A stretch of DNA of 6,260 nucleotides from Candidatus Zixiibacteriota bacterium (GCA_023132995.1 JAGLXI010000115.1:1-6260), one strand, 5' to 3'; positions 1-5,251 are shown, numbered from the stretch's first letter. Notes: generated by a model from the letters alone, not told the origin. Made by a program: numbers and translations.

Positions 1-96
1 TTTCTATTTTGCCTTGACACCGGTGGGTTGGCTTGTTGACTTTGAACGGATGGCTACCTAACTTAACTGGGTGTCCACTTTTTCGGGGGAAGTCCA
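1..96 (+). mobile_element. Right end of an IS3-family-like insertion sequence (partial)
   Basis: Read inward from position 96 on the minus strand, the sequence starts TGGACTTCCCCCGAAAAAGT and continues GGACACC. This has the style of IS3-family terminal inverted repeats: a TG...CA end, a C-run, an A-run and repeated GTGGAC/GTCCAC words. The word GTCCACT occurs twice on the plus strand (73-79 and 92-98). A short reading frame ending at 61 resembles an IS3 transposase tail and stops about 35 bases before the proposed tip, which suits this family. The rest of the element would lie left of the window, so the other terminus and any target duplication cannot be seen. The call rests on recognising the style of the end, not on an alignment. 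Confidence 0.5.
2..61 (+). CDS. Possible C-terminal tail of an IS3-type transposase (OrfB), truncated by the window edge
   Basis: The frame is open from the left edge and ends at TAA 59-61. Its last residues read LTPVGWLVDFERMAT. IS3-family OrfB proteins often end with a motif like 'GYLSPVDFERMA', and this tail matches it apart from an apparent GWL insertion between 'PV' and 'VDFER'. The stop lies about 35 bases inside the proposed IS tip, the usual position for OrfB. Only 19 residues are visible, so catalytic DDE residues cannot be examined. The inserted residues may mean the copy is degenerate. Low confidence; it could be a chance open frame. Confidence 0.33.
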   Translation, partial: FYFALTPVGWLVDFERMAT

Positions 97-103
97 CTGC
101 GAC

Positions 104-1132
104 TCAGCCGAGAACACTTCTGATCCTCTTTAGCGCTTCTTCGCAGTCGACGCGGTTTACGTCGAGATGCGTGACAAACCTGATTCTCCGCGGTCCGAAA
201 GGCACCGCCAGGACACCGCCGTCCTTCAATGTGGCAAGTAGCGGCTCCGGAGTCAGATCGCCGATGAGATTGGCGATAACGATATTGGTCTGCACTTTTG
301 TGAGGTCTATATCAAACGCTGGCAACCGATCCAGGCCCTCAGCCAACAGGCGCGCGTTGGCGTGATCTTCGGCCAGCCGCCCGATATTGTTTTTCACGGC
401 GTAAAGCCCCGCGGCGGCGATAATCCCCGCCTGGCGCATTCCGCCTCCAAAGAGCTTCCTCTCGCGGCGGCACTTCTCAATGAACTCCGCGGAGCCCAGG
501 ATCAGAGAGCCGATGGGAGCGCCCAATCCTTTCGACAGACAGACCGAGACCGAATCAAAAGGCCGGGTCAGATCGGCAAGCGAGATACCGGTGGCCACGT
601 GAGCGTTCCAGATCCGGGCGCCGTCCAGGTGTAGAACCAGGCCGAACTCGTCACAGACTTCTCTCACTTTTAGGACTTCATCTTGGGGGAGAATCGTCCC
701 ACCGTGGCGATTATGAGTGTTCTCAAGCGCGACCAGCCTGGTTTCGGGGCAATGGATGTTTTTCGGGCGGATGTTGTCCCGTACCATAGCGGCTGTAATT
801 ATGCCGCTCTCGGTCGTGAGAAGATTCACCAGGAGACCGGCGTGCACAACCGGGCCTGCCACCTCGTAATTGACAATGTGGCATTCCCGATCACACAACA
901 ACTCCCACCCCGGTTGCGAGTGCGCCTTCAGGCAAATCTGGTTGCCCATCGTCCCCGACGGTACGAAAAGTGAGGCCTCTCTCTGGAAAAGGTCTGTAGC
1001 TACCCGTTCGAGTTCCTTGACGGTTGGGTCATCACCGAATACGTCGTCGCCGACTTCAGCCTCAGCTATCGCATGACGCATCGCCGGGCTTGGTCGGGTG
1101 ACGGTGTCGCTTCGCAGGTCGATTGTCTTCAT
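104..1132 (-). CDS. ltaE: Low-specificity L-threonine aldolase
   Basis: This is a PLP-dependent, fold-type I enzyme that cleaves L-threonine and L-allo-threonine to glycine and acetaldehyde in the cytoplasm. The predicted 342 residues fit the family (about 333-345). The N-terminus MKTIDLRSDTVTRPSPAM is the family signature. The 'VGDDVFGDDPTV' block follows at about 28-38, and His85 sits where the active-site His of E. coli LtaE lies. 'LENTHN' is at 136-141, and 'LHLDGARIWNA' at 167-177 supplies Asp170 and Arg173 for the PLP ring nitrogen and phosphate or substrate. Lys201 in 'CLSKGLGAPIGS' is the Schiff-base lysine, and Arg318 in 'RFVTHLD' is the C-terminal substrate-binding Arg. All key residues are present. 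The ATG at 1132 is chosen because it opens the signature. A TTG 12 codons upstream (1168) would add atypical residues and has no ribosome site. The gene follows the secreted-protein gene on the same strand but is separated from it by a strong terminator. Confidence 0.95.
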   Translation of the reverse strand: MKTIDLRSDTVTRPSPAMRHAIAEAEVGDDVFGDDPTVKELERVATDLFQREASLFVPSGTMGNQICLKAHSQPGWELLCDRECHIVNYEVAGPVVHAGLLVNLLTTESGIITAAMVRDNIRPKNIHCPETRLVALENTHNRHGGTILPQDEVLKVREVCDEFGLVLHLDGARIWNAHVATGISLADLTRPFDSVSVCLSKGLGAPIGSLILGSAEFIEKCRRERKLFGGGMRQAGIIAAAGLYAVKNNIGRLAEDHANARLLAEGLDRLPAFDIDLTKVQTNIVIANLIGDLTPEPLLATLKDGGVLAVPFGPRRIRFVTHLDVNRVDCEEALKRIRSVLG

Positions 1133-1139
1133 TGATCGG

Positions 1140-1168
1140 AATATACGCAAAACCAACTGTCGCCACAA
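1140..1168 (-). promoter_or_regulatory. Candidate sigma-70 promoter of the threonine aldolase gene
   Basis: On the minus strand, TTGTGG (1168-1163, three of six matches to TTGACA) is followed after exactly 17 bases by TATATT (1145-1140, five of six matches to TATAAT). Only seven bases lie between the -10 box and the ATG, so transcription would begin at or next to the start codon. There is no Shine-Dalgarno sequence before this ATG, which fits a leaderless transcript. The upstream terminator at 1203-1241 makes a promoter in this gap likely, but the -35 box is weak. Confidence 0.42.
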
Positions 1169-1202
1169 GGTACAGACAAGAAAGCACCGGCTCCTTCATG
1201 CG

Positions 1203-1241
1203 CAACAAAACGGCCACCCCTGCACCGGCAGAGGCGGCCGT
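1203..1241 (-). terminator. Strong rho-independent terminator of the secreted dockerin-protein gene
   Basis: On the minus strand, arms 1241-1228 and 1223-1210 form a 14-bp stem. Outer ACGGCC pairs with GGCCGT, then a G-U pair, then CCTCTGC pairs with GCAGGGG with one G-U. The arms close on a four-base loop (CGGT) and run directly into TTTTGTTG. The element starts 33 bases after the stop codon at 1274. It therefore ends the dockerin-protein transcript and separates it from the threonine aldolase gene. Seen directly in the sequence. Confidence 0.87.
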
Positions 1242-1273
1242 AATCTGTTCTTCGCAAACTGTTACATCAGGTA

Positions 1274-4200
1274 CTATTTCAGCAGCATCATCTTCCTTGT
1301 CTCGCTGAATTCACCAGTGTTGAGACGATAGAAGTAAACGCCGCTGGCTACTGTGCTTCCATCCCACATTGCGGAATGTTCACCGGCCTCGAGAGTCTCA
1401 TCAAGCAATGTCGCCACCTTCTGCCCCATGATATTGTAAACCTCGAGTCTCACCGATGCCGCACGCGGAAGCGCGAAGCTGATCTGCGTGACGGGGTTGA
1501 ACGGGTTGGGGTAGTTCTGGTGCAAAGCAAAGCTTGCCGGTGTGCTTGTCGGCTTCATGGCGTTGTCAATGCGTGCGCCCAGAGCGGTCAGACCGTCTTG
1601 AGCCACCATTGCCGAGACAATCTCGAATCTGCCGTCCAATTGGACCAGGTTTTCCCGGCCGGCAGGGATGACTTCACTCCCGTCGAGATCGAGCAGGCCG
1701 ATTCGAAGCAGGTCGCCCTGGTCGCCGTAGACCAGGTCCAGACGATCGTCCACCAGATTTTGCGGCGCAACGTCGGCGGCTCCCCGCACTTCAAGTTGAA
1801 CGCCGCGCAGATCATAAGGTGAGTTGATCGCAATTGTCGTTATACCGTTTTCAAACACGGTGCCGACAACAATGTCCAGGGCGATCTTTCCCGCTCTTCC
1901 ACCGTCGGCCGAGCAGCCGCAGAGCGGTTCGGGCCCCTGCTGGAAGAAGTAGTCGACCACATAGACAAGGTCGGCGATATTGGGGCCGAAACATGACCCG
2001 TTGACATCGGCCGCGTCCATGATGTCCGGCGGCGAGCCACCCTCGAACATGTATTCCACAAGGTAGACCAGGTCAGCGATGTCGATGCCACCGCTGTTAT
2101 CAATATCGCACGGCATGTAGGGTGGTATCTCTGTGGCGTCACGCATGGGGTCGAAACCGACCGCCAGGTCATAGAGATTCGTGTCGGCAAAGAGCAGGCC
2201 CCTGACCGGATCGCCCTGCAGGGCGATATCCCAGTGGACATACGTGTTGAGGTTGCAGTCCGCGTTGAGAACGCTGAAGTGGATATTGAAAACGGTATGT
2301 GTTCCCACAGGAATGACCTCGCCTAAGGAATTGGCAAGAGCCACATAGAGGAACCCGGAATCAGGCTTGACCTGGAAGACCGAGTAATCCCAGGACTCGG
2401 TCAGCAGACCCTCCGCCGACAATGAGGTCACCGTGACTGCCTCGGGGATGGCAATGGGAATCGACGCTCCTTTGATGGGCTGCGTGAGTTTCACCTGCAC
2501 CGGCTGTACCATGTTGCCCGTTGTCACCGTCACGGATGGTATCAATAGCGAATCGTCTCCTTCGCTTCCTCCCCCTTCGGTAACCGTAAAGCAGTATGGA
2601 CCGAGCCAGTCGGGGTGGTAATTGATCTGGGGACCCGCCCACTTCCAGACGCCGCTCGGCGGAAAGTACGCCGAGTCGAGACAGACAATCTTTCCGGTGT
2701 CGGCAGGGTCTATGGGCCCGATTTCAATAGTGTAGAGGACGTCGTCAAACCCGTTCACGAGGCCATCGTGGGTGCCGGCAGCGGCAAAACCCACTGTGTC
2801 GGCGCCAGACCCGGTGACGCCGACGTAATTGATCCAGGCGCCGACATCATAGTCCATCGGATCAAAAGCGGCAGCCCAGGCTCCAACAGTGTTGCCCCAA
2901 TGAGCGCCGTTGGTTGAAAAGACACGGTAGCCGTTGGAAATACCGGTCAGGTTGAGGCCGGTGTTGTTCATCAGTCGCATGTTGAACACTACCGGCAAGC
3001 CGGTCCGGATGCCGTTGGCTCCCGATGAACCGTCAACGTGGTCAAGTATCACGGCGGCTTCCGGCGCCGCGAGGACAGTCAGCTTGACGGCAACGTATTG
3101 CGGTCCGTTTTCCGCCTCAAAAGACTCCACCACGACGGCGTTGGTATAGACCCCTGCTACCAACTGGGAACTGTTCACGTCGACAACCAACTCGTCAGGT
3201 GTAACGCCGCCGGTGGACGTCAGATTCATCCAGGTCGACTCAATGTAGTCCGCTATGTAGGTTATGTTGCGACCATATGGCTCGATCACGGAAAATGCGC
3301 GTGAGCCCGGATTCGGGCCGCCTTCCCAGGTGGTAAACTCCAGCGTGGCCGGAGTCACCGAAAGAAGTACCGGTGGAATCTCCTCATAGTAGATCGTGTA
3401 GCAGTATGGCCCGTGCCAGGCTGGGATGTACACATCCGTCATGCTCTGCCAGGCCCAGGTCCCCATAGGAGGTGTCCAGGCTGAATCGATGCACAGCGTC
3501 TTGCCGCTGTATGCCGAGTCGATCGGCCCCACTGTAATCGTGAACGGCACGTCATTAAACCCGGACGGCATCCCGGTATAGTCACCGAAGGGAGGAATCA
3601 CGACACCTCCGAAACTGACCGAGTCGGCACCGGAGCCCGTGACACTGAAATGGTTGACCGAAAGTATGGCATTGAAGTTGTCCATGGTCCACACGCCGGT
3701 AGTGTCACCCTCAGTAGTGCCCCACTGGGCGCCGTCCGGTGAATAGACCTCAAAACCATTCATGAAACCCATTATGGTGTCACCGGTGTTATTGGTAAAA
3801 CGCATGTCGAAATCCACCGGTCTGTCAGTCGGAATCTGATTCGGCCCCTGGGTGCCGGTGAGTGGATCAATGGTAACGCTGGCCACGGTCGGAGCGGCGA
3901 TTTCATAACAATGCGGTCCGCTCCAGGACGGACCATACGCACTTAATCCTTCGTGAGACCATTTCCAGAGCCCGGCCGGGGCGAAGAAGCTGGAATCAAT
4001 GCAGATCGTCCTGCCGTCATGGGCGGCACTGATCGGACCGACAGTGATCGTCCATACTACCTCGTCAAAACCGGGGGGGAGGCCATCACTCATCCCTGGA
4101 AATAGCACGGCGCCCAGGGCGATTGTGTCGGCTCCCGAGCCGGTGGAGTTGTAGACGCGGTTCATGACGGATGCATAGGTTCCCGAAAGCAGGCCGGTTG

Positions 4201-4678
4201 TGTCGGCAGTGGTGGTGCCCCAATTGGCTCCGTCAGGTGAATAAATCCTGACGCCGCTGCTGAAAGCGCTAAACCCGTACTCGGTATCGTTCGTGACTCG
4301 CAGATGAAAGGTGATCTCCGTATTCGTCATCACGGCACCGGACCCGAGCGCTCCCTCGACAAAATCCACAGAGATGCTCCCGCCCGGATGTATGGCGCAG
4401 TCGGCAGCTGCCATACACGGAGGTGGGCCGCCCGCAAAGAAATGCTCGTTCAGATAGCCGAGATCACCGATGTCCACGCCGGAGCATCCGTCCATGTCTG
4501 CGTCGACCATGCTAACAGGCTCGGGCCCCTGATGAAAGATGTAGCTGATCAGGTAGACCAAATCGCTGATGTCTAAGTGAGTGTCCCCGTTGACATCACC
4601 GCACACACCCTGCCCGTGTGCGGGCGCACCCAGCAGGATCAGCGCCCCTGTCAGCAAAATCAGACCAAATCTTGACAC
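1274..4678 (-). CDS. Secreted multidomain dockerin-like protein with type IX secretion C-terminal sorting domain
   Basis: A 1134-residue exported protein of unknown specific function. Residues 1-23 are a signal peptide (hydrophobic core GLILLTGALILL, likely cleavage after AHG/GQ). Residues 25-89 are a dockerin-like Ca-binding pair (D28, N30, D32, D36, D39). Residues 101-260, 264-429 and 542-699 are three copies of one repeat, described in separate entries. Residues 436-537 resemble a BACON domain: 'LSVTPATLEFT..EGG.NPGS', a central W, then 'LVAGVYTN.V.V'. Residues 709-850 are beta-rich and cohesin-like. A second dockerin-like pair occupies 857-922, another beta segment 930-1040, and a type IX sorting / FlgD-Ig-like domain 1048-1134 ('NYPNPFNP', 'YNIMGQKVATL', 'ASGVYFYRL', ending KMMLLK). 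The predicted location is the cell surface or outside the cell. No glycosidase or protease motif was recognised, so adhesion or scaffolding is inference. GTG 4678 is chosen because AAGGAGG precedes it by five bases and it begins exactly at the signal peptide. The GTG at 4738 lacks a ribosome site. Confidence 0.93.
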   Translation of the reverse strand: MSRFGLILLTGALILLGAPAHGQGVCGDVNGDTHLDISDLVYLISYIFHQGPEPVSMVDADMDGCSGVDIGDLGYLNEHFFAGGPPPCMAAADCAIHPGGSISVDFVEGALGSGAVMTNTEITFHLRVTNDTEYGFSAFSSGVRIYSPDGANWGTTTADTTGLLSGTYASVMNRVYNSTGSGADTIALGAVLFPGMSDGLPPGFDEVVWTITVGPISAAHDGRTICIDSSFFAPAGLWKWSHEGLSAYGPSWSGPHCYEIAAPTVASVTIDPLTGTQGPNQIPTDRPVDFDMRFTNNTGDTIMGFMNGFEVYSPDGAQWGTTEGDTTGVWTMDNFNAILSVNHFSVTGSGADSVSFGGVVIPPFGDYTGMPSGFNDVPFTITVGPIDSAYSGKTLCIDSAWTPPMGTWAWQSMTDVYIPAWHGPYCYTIYYEEIPPVLLSVTPATLEFTTWEGGPNPGSRAFSVIEPYGRNITYIADYIESTWMNLTSTGGVTPDELVVDVNSSQLVAGVYTNAVVVESFEAENGPQYVAVKLTVLAAPEAAVILDHVDGSSGANGIRTGLPVVFNMRLMNNTGLNLTGISNGYRVFSTNGAHWGNTVGAWAAAFDPMDYDVGAWINYVGVTGSGADTVGFAAAGTHDGLVNGFDDVLYTIEIGPIDPADTGKIVCLDSAYFPPSGVWKWAGPQINYHPDWLGPYCFTVTEGGGSEGDDSLLIPSVTVTTGNMVQPVQVKLTQPIKGASIPIAIPEAVTVTSLSAEGLLTESWDYSVFQVKPDSGFLYVALANSLGEVIPVGTHTVFNIHFSVLNADCNLNTYVHWDIALQGDPVRGLLFADTNLYDLAVGFDPMRDATEIPPYMPCDIDNSGGIDIADLVYLVEYMFEGGSPPDIMDAADVNGSCFGPNIADLVYVVDYFFQQGPEPLCGCSADGGRAGKIALDIVVGTVFENGITTIAINSPYDLRGVQLEVRGAADVAPQNLVDDRLDLVYGDQGDLLRIGLLDLDGSEVIPAGRENLVQLDGRFEIVSAMVAQDGLTALGARIDNAMKPTSTPASFALHQNYPNPFNPVTQISFALPRAASVRLEVYNIMGQKVATLLDETLEAGEHSAMWDGSTVASGVYFYRLNTGEFSETRKMMLLK
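1277..1537 (-). other. Type IX secretion sorting (FlgD-Ig-like) domain coding segment
   Basis: Encodes residues 1048-1134 of the secreted protein. It opens with 'SFALHQNYPNPFNPVTQISF', the hallmark start of the Por/type IX C-terminal sorting domain. It continues with 'VRLEVYNIMGQKVATLLD', 'AGEHSAMWDG' and 'ASGVYFYRL', and ends in RKMMLLK. In FCB bacteria this domain directs proteins through the outer membrane and is often removed on export. Its presence implies that the host has a type IX-like apparatus, though no such gene is in this window. Confidence 0.9.
1913..2110 (-). repeat. Second dockerin-like Ca-binding pair (residues 857-922)
   Basis: The first half reads CDIDNSGGIDIADLVYLV, with D858, D860, S862, D866 and D869 in EF-hand-like spacing. 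The second half has D891, N893, S895 and D903, followed by LVYVVDYFF. Both halves end in an 'F..G..P' turn. It parallels the N-terminal pair at 4412-4606, so one polypeptide carries two modules more than 800 residues apart. Cysteines flank the module (C857, C920, C922), with C896 inside it. Confidence 0.8.
2582..3055 (-). repeat. Repeat unit 3 of a ~155-residue domain (residues 542-699)
   Basis: Shares the motif order of units 1 and 2: 'N.TG....G.SNGYRVFS.NGAHWG', then 'VTGSGADTVGF', 'GFDDVLYTIEIGPID', 'TGKIVCLDSAYFPPSGVWKW' and 'WLGPYCFTV'. The paired cysteines C666 and C696 occupy the same positions as in the other units. It is separated from unit 2 by the BACON-like domain. Confidence 0.85.
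3068..3373 (-). other. BACON-like beta-sandwich domain coding segment (residues 436-537)
   Basis: The pattern 'LLSVTPATLEFTTWEGG.NPGS' followed by 'WMNLTSTGGVTP', 'VDVNSSQLVAGVYTNAVVV' and a final 'VAVKLTV' strand matches the usual order of BACON domains in Bacteroidetes and relatives. These are often carbohydrate- or mucin-associated accessory modules. It contains no cysteine, unlike the repeats on either side. It accounts for the 100 extra residues between repeat units 2 and 3. Confidence 0.65.
3392..3889 (-). repeat. Repeat unit 2 of a ~155-residue domain (residues 264-429)
   Basis: Motifs in order: 'NNTGDTIMGFMNGFEVYSPD', 'GAQWGTT.GDTTG', 'VTGSGADSVSFGGVV', 'GFNDVPFTITVGPID', 'SGKTLCIDSAWTPPMGTWAW' and 'WHGPYCYTI'. 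C396 and C426 are 30 residues apart and suited to a disulfide. It is the copy closest to unit 1: the first cysteines of the two units are 170 residues apart. Confidence 0.88.
3899..4378 (-). repeat. Repeat unit 1 of a ~155-residue domain (residues 101-260)
   Basis: Motifs in order: 'GVRIYSPDGANWGTTTADTT', 'STGSGADTIALGAVLFPG', 'GFDEVVWTITVGPI', 'DGRTICIDSSFFAPAGLWKW' and 'WSGPHCYEI'. C226 and C257 correspond to the cysteine pair of the other units. It follows the N-terminal dockerin-like pair directly. Confidence 0.88.
4412..4606 (-). repeat. N-terminal dockerin-like Ca-binding pair (residues 25-89)
   Basis: The first half reads CGDVNGDTHLDISDLVYLI, with D28, N30, D32, D36 and D39 at Ca-loop positions. 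The second half has D59, D61, D63 and D72 around a slightly long loop, and ends 'FFAGGPPPC'. It lies immediately after the signal peptide, an unusual place for a dockerin, which is classically C-terminal. In this lineage such pairs occur in many secreted proteins and need not bind cellulosomal cohesins. Confidence 0.82.
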
Positions 4679-4683
4679 AATGT

Positions 4684-4690
4684 CCTCCTT
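4684..4690 (-). promoter_or_regulatory. Ribosome binding site that fixes the GTG start of the secreted protein
   Basis: AAGGAGG on the minus strand is a full anti-Shine-Dalgarno match. It is five bases upstream of the GTG at 4678-4676. The in-frame GTG at 4738, 60 bases further upstream, has no such site, and its extra residues would precede the signal peptide. Confidence 0.9.
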
Positions 4691-4754
4691 GAACTGTGAG
4701 GTTGCGTTTTTTCTGAGGTTATAAGAACATGTATTCACCTACGTTGCTGTGATA

Positions 4755-4783
4755 AGTATAGCCAAACCCGACTACTCTGTCAA
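4755..4783 (-). promoter_or_regulatory. Near-consensus sigma-70 promoter of the secreted dockerin-protein gene
   Basis: TTGACA (4783-4778) is a perfect -35 box. A 17-base spacer separates it from TATACT (4760-4755), a five-of-six -10 box. Transcription should start near 4748, giving a leader of about 70 bases before the GTG at 4678. The strength of both boxes suggests substantial basal expression without an activator. Confidence 0.87.
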
Positions 4784-4804
4784 GCGTAAAACCGCGGTGT
4801 TCAC

Positions 4805-4833
4805 TTGACTAAATTGGTGTCATAAAGCATATT
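4805..4833 (+). promoter_or_regulatory. Candidate rightward promoter, divergent from the secreted-protein promoter
   Basis: TTGACT (4805-4810, five of six) and CATATT (4828-4833, four of six) are separated by 17 bases. A start would fall near 4840, inside the perfect palindrome at 4838-4856. No open frame follows closely, so if real it would serve a non-coding RNA or the former tRNA locus. AT-rich intergenic DNA often yields such matches by chance. Confidence 0.3.
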
Positions 4834-4837
4834 AGAT

Positions 4838-4856
4838 ATGCATCCCGTGGATGCAT
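4838..4856. repeat. Perfect 8-3-8 inverted repeat (ATGCATCC-CGT-GGATGCAT)
   Basis: Both eight-base arms are exact complements around the three-base centre CGT. It lies at the predicted start point of the candidate rightward promoter, where an operator for a dimeric repressor could act. As RNA it could form a short hairpin. No T-run follows, so it is not a terminator. Confidence 0.6.
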
Positions 4857-4865
4857 CCGGTATTG

Positions 4866-4881
4866 AGTGGATTGCTCCACT
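4866..4881. repeat. Short perfect hairpin (AGTGGA-TTGC-TCCACT)
   Basis: A six-base-pair stem with a four-base loop, nine bases after the 8-3-8 palindrome. It is not followed by a T-run. Its role is unknown; it may be part of a structured RNA or chance. Confidence 0.45.
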
Positions 4882-5091
4882 GAGGGGACATCTTTGATAC
4901 GACTTCGTTGGGGAAGGGTCAAGTAGTGCTGTCGTGGGTGGTTTCAGCACCTACCAGCATGACAAGGTGTAGACTGCAGGTGGCCGTGGATGGACGAATC
5001 AGGTGCTTCTCGCTTGCTGTATTCCATGAATAAGGCATTTTCTTTCTTCTGAGCAGTGTTGTATCTAAGTTACCGATCCGCATAACTTCCA

Positions 5092-5118
5092 CACAGGCAT
5101 AAAACAGGCTTGCCTGTG
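5092..5118. repeat. ACAGGC direct repeat plus inverted copy next to the tRNA-Leu remnant
   Basis: ACAGGC occurs at 5093-5098 and 5104-5109, an 11-base period. The complement GCCTGT follows at 5112-5117. The second and third copies form the palindrome ACAGGC-TT-GCCTGT. The first and third, extended to CACAGGC and GCCTGTG (5092-5098 and 5112-5118), form an alternative hairpin. The structure abuts the first base of the tRNA-like sequence at 5118. It could be a protein-binding site or a processing hairpin. Confidence 0.5.
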
Positions 5119-5155
5119 CCGGAGTGGTGGAATGGTAGACACCAGGGACATAAAA
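5118..5155 (+). pseudogene. 5' half of a tRNA-Leu(UAA)-like gene (remnant)
   Basis: GCCGGAG (5118-5124) is the usual bacterial tRNA-Leu 5' acceptor strand, followed by TG at positions 8 and 9. The D arm GTG-GAATGGTAGA-CAC (5127-5142) is intact, with paired stem bases and the G18-G19 dinucleotide. The beginning of the anticodon arm, AGGGA then CATAAAA, resembles the AGGGA-CTTAAAA of tRNA-Leu(UAA). Beyond about 5156 the match ends. There is no 3' anticodon strand TCCCT, no long variable arm, no T arm with complementary stem and no CTCCGGC to pair with the acceptor. It cannot fold as a complete tRNA. A decayed gene or the left half of an integration site is more likely than a group I intron, as no 3' exon was seen. 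Confidence 0.6.
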
Positions 5156-5251
5156 ACTGACCCCGACGATTCGACGAACGATGGAACCACAATACAAAAT
5201 GGGGCAAAGGCTTACGCTTCGATTCTTCACGTATTATCTTAAATTGACTTG

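Noticed and set aside
33..365. Plus-strand open frame over the IS end and the 3' part of the threonine aldolase gene
   Set aside because: Mostly antisense to a securely identified enzyme gene. Its 'NLTGCPLFRG' segment is just the translation of the IS-like terminus.
1133..1168. TTG start at 1168 for the threonine aldolase
   Set aside because: It would add 12 residues not typical of the family, has no Shine-Dalgarno sequence, and lies inside the candidate -35 box.
1840..2241. 133-codon minus-strand frame within the secreted-protein gene
   Set aside because: Frame-shifted shadow of the large gene, Arg/Ser/Thr-rich, with no start signal.
4679..4738. Upstream in-frame GTG start at 4738 for the secreted protein
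   Set aside because: It has no ribosome site and adds 20 residues before an ideal signal peptide. The internal GTG at 4678 has a perfect AAGGAGG at five bases.
4919..5230. 103-codon minus-strand open frame across the intergenic region
   Set aside because: It runs antisense through the tRNA-Leu remnant and several dyads, has no ribosome site, and its residues show no recognisable domain or helix pattern.
5118..5250. Complete tRNA-Leu, possibly interrupted by a group I intron
   Set aside because: No 3' anticodon strand, variable arm, T arm or CTCCGGC acceptor strand could be found downstream, and no group I core motifs were recognised.
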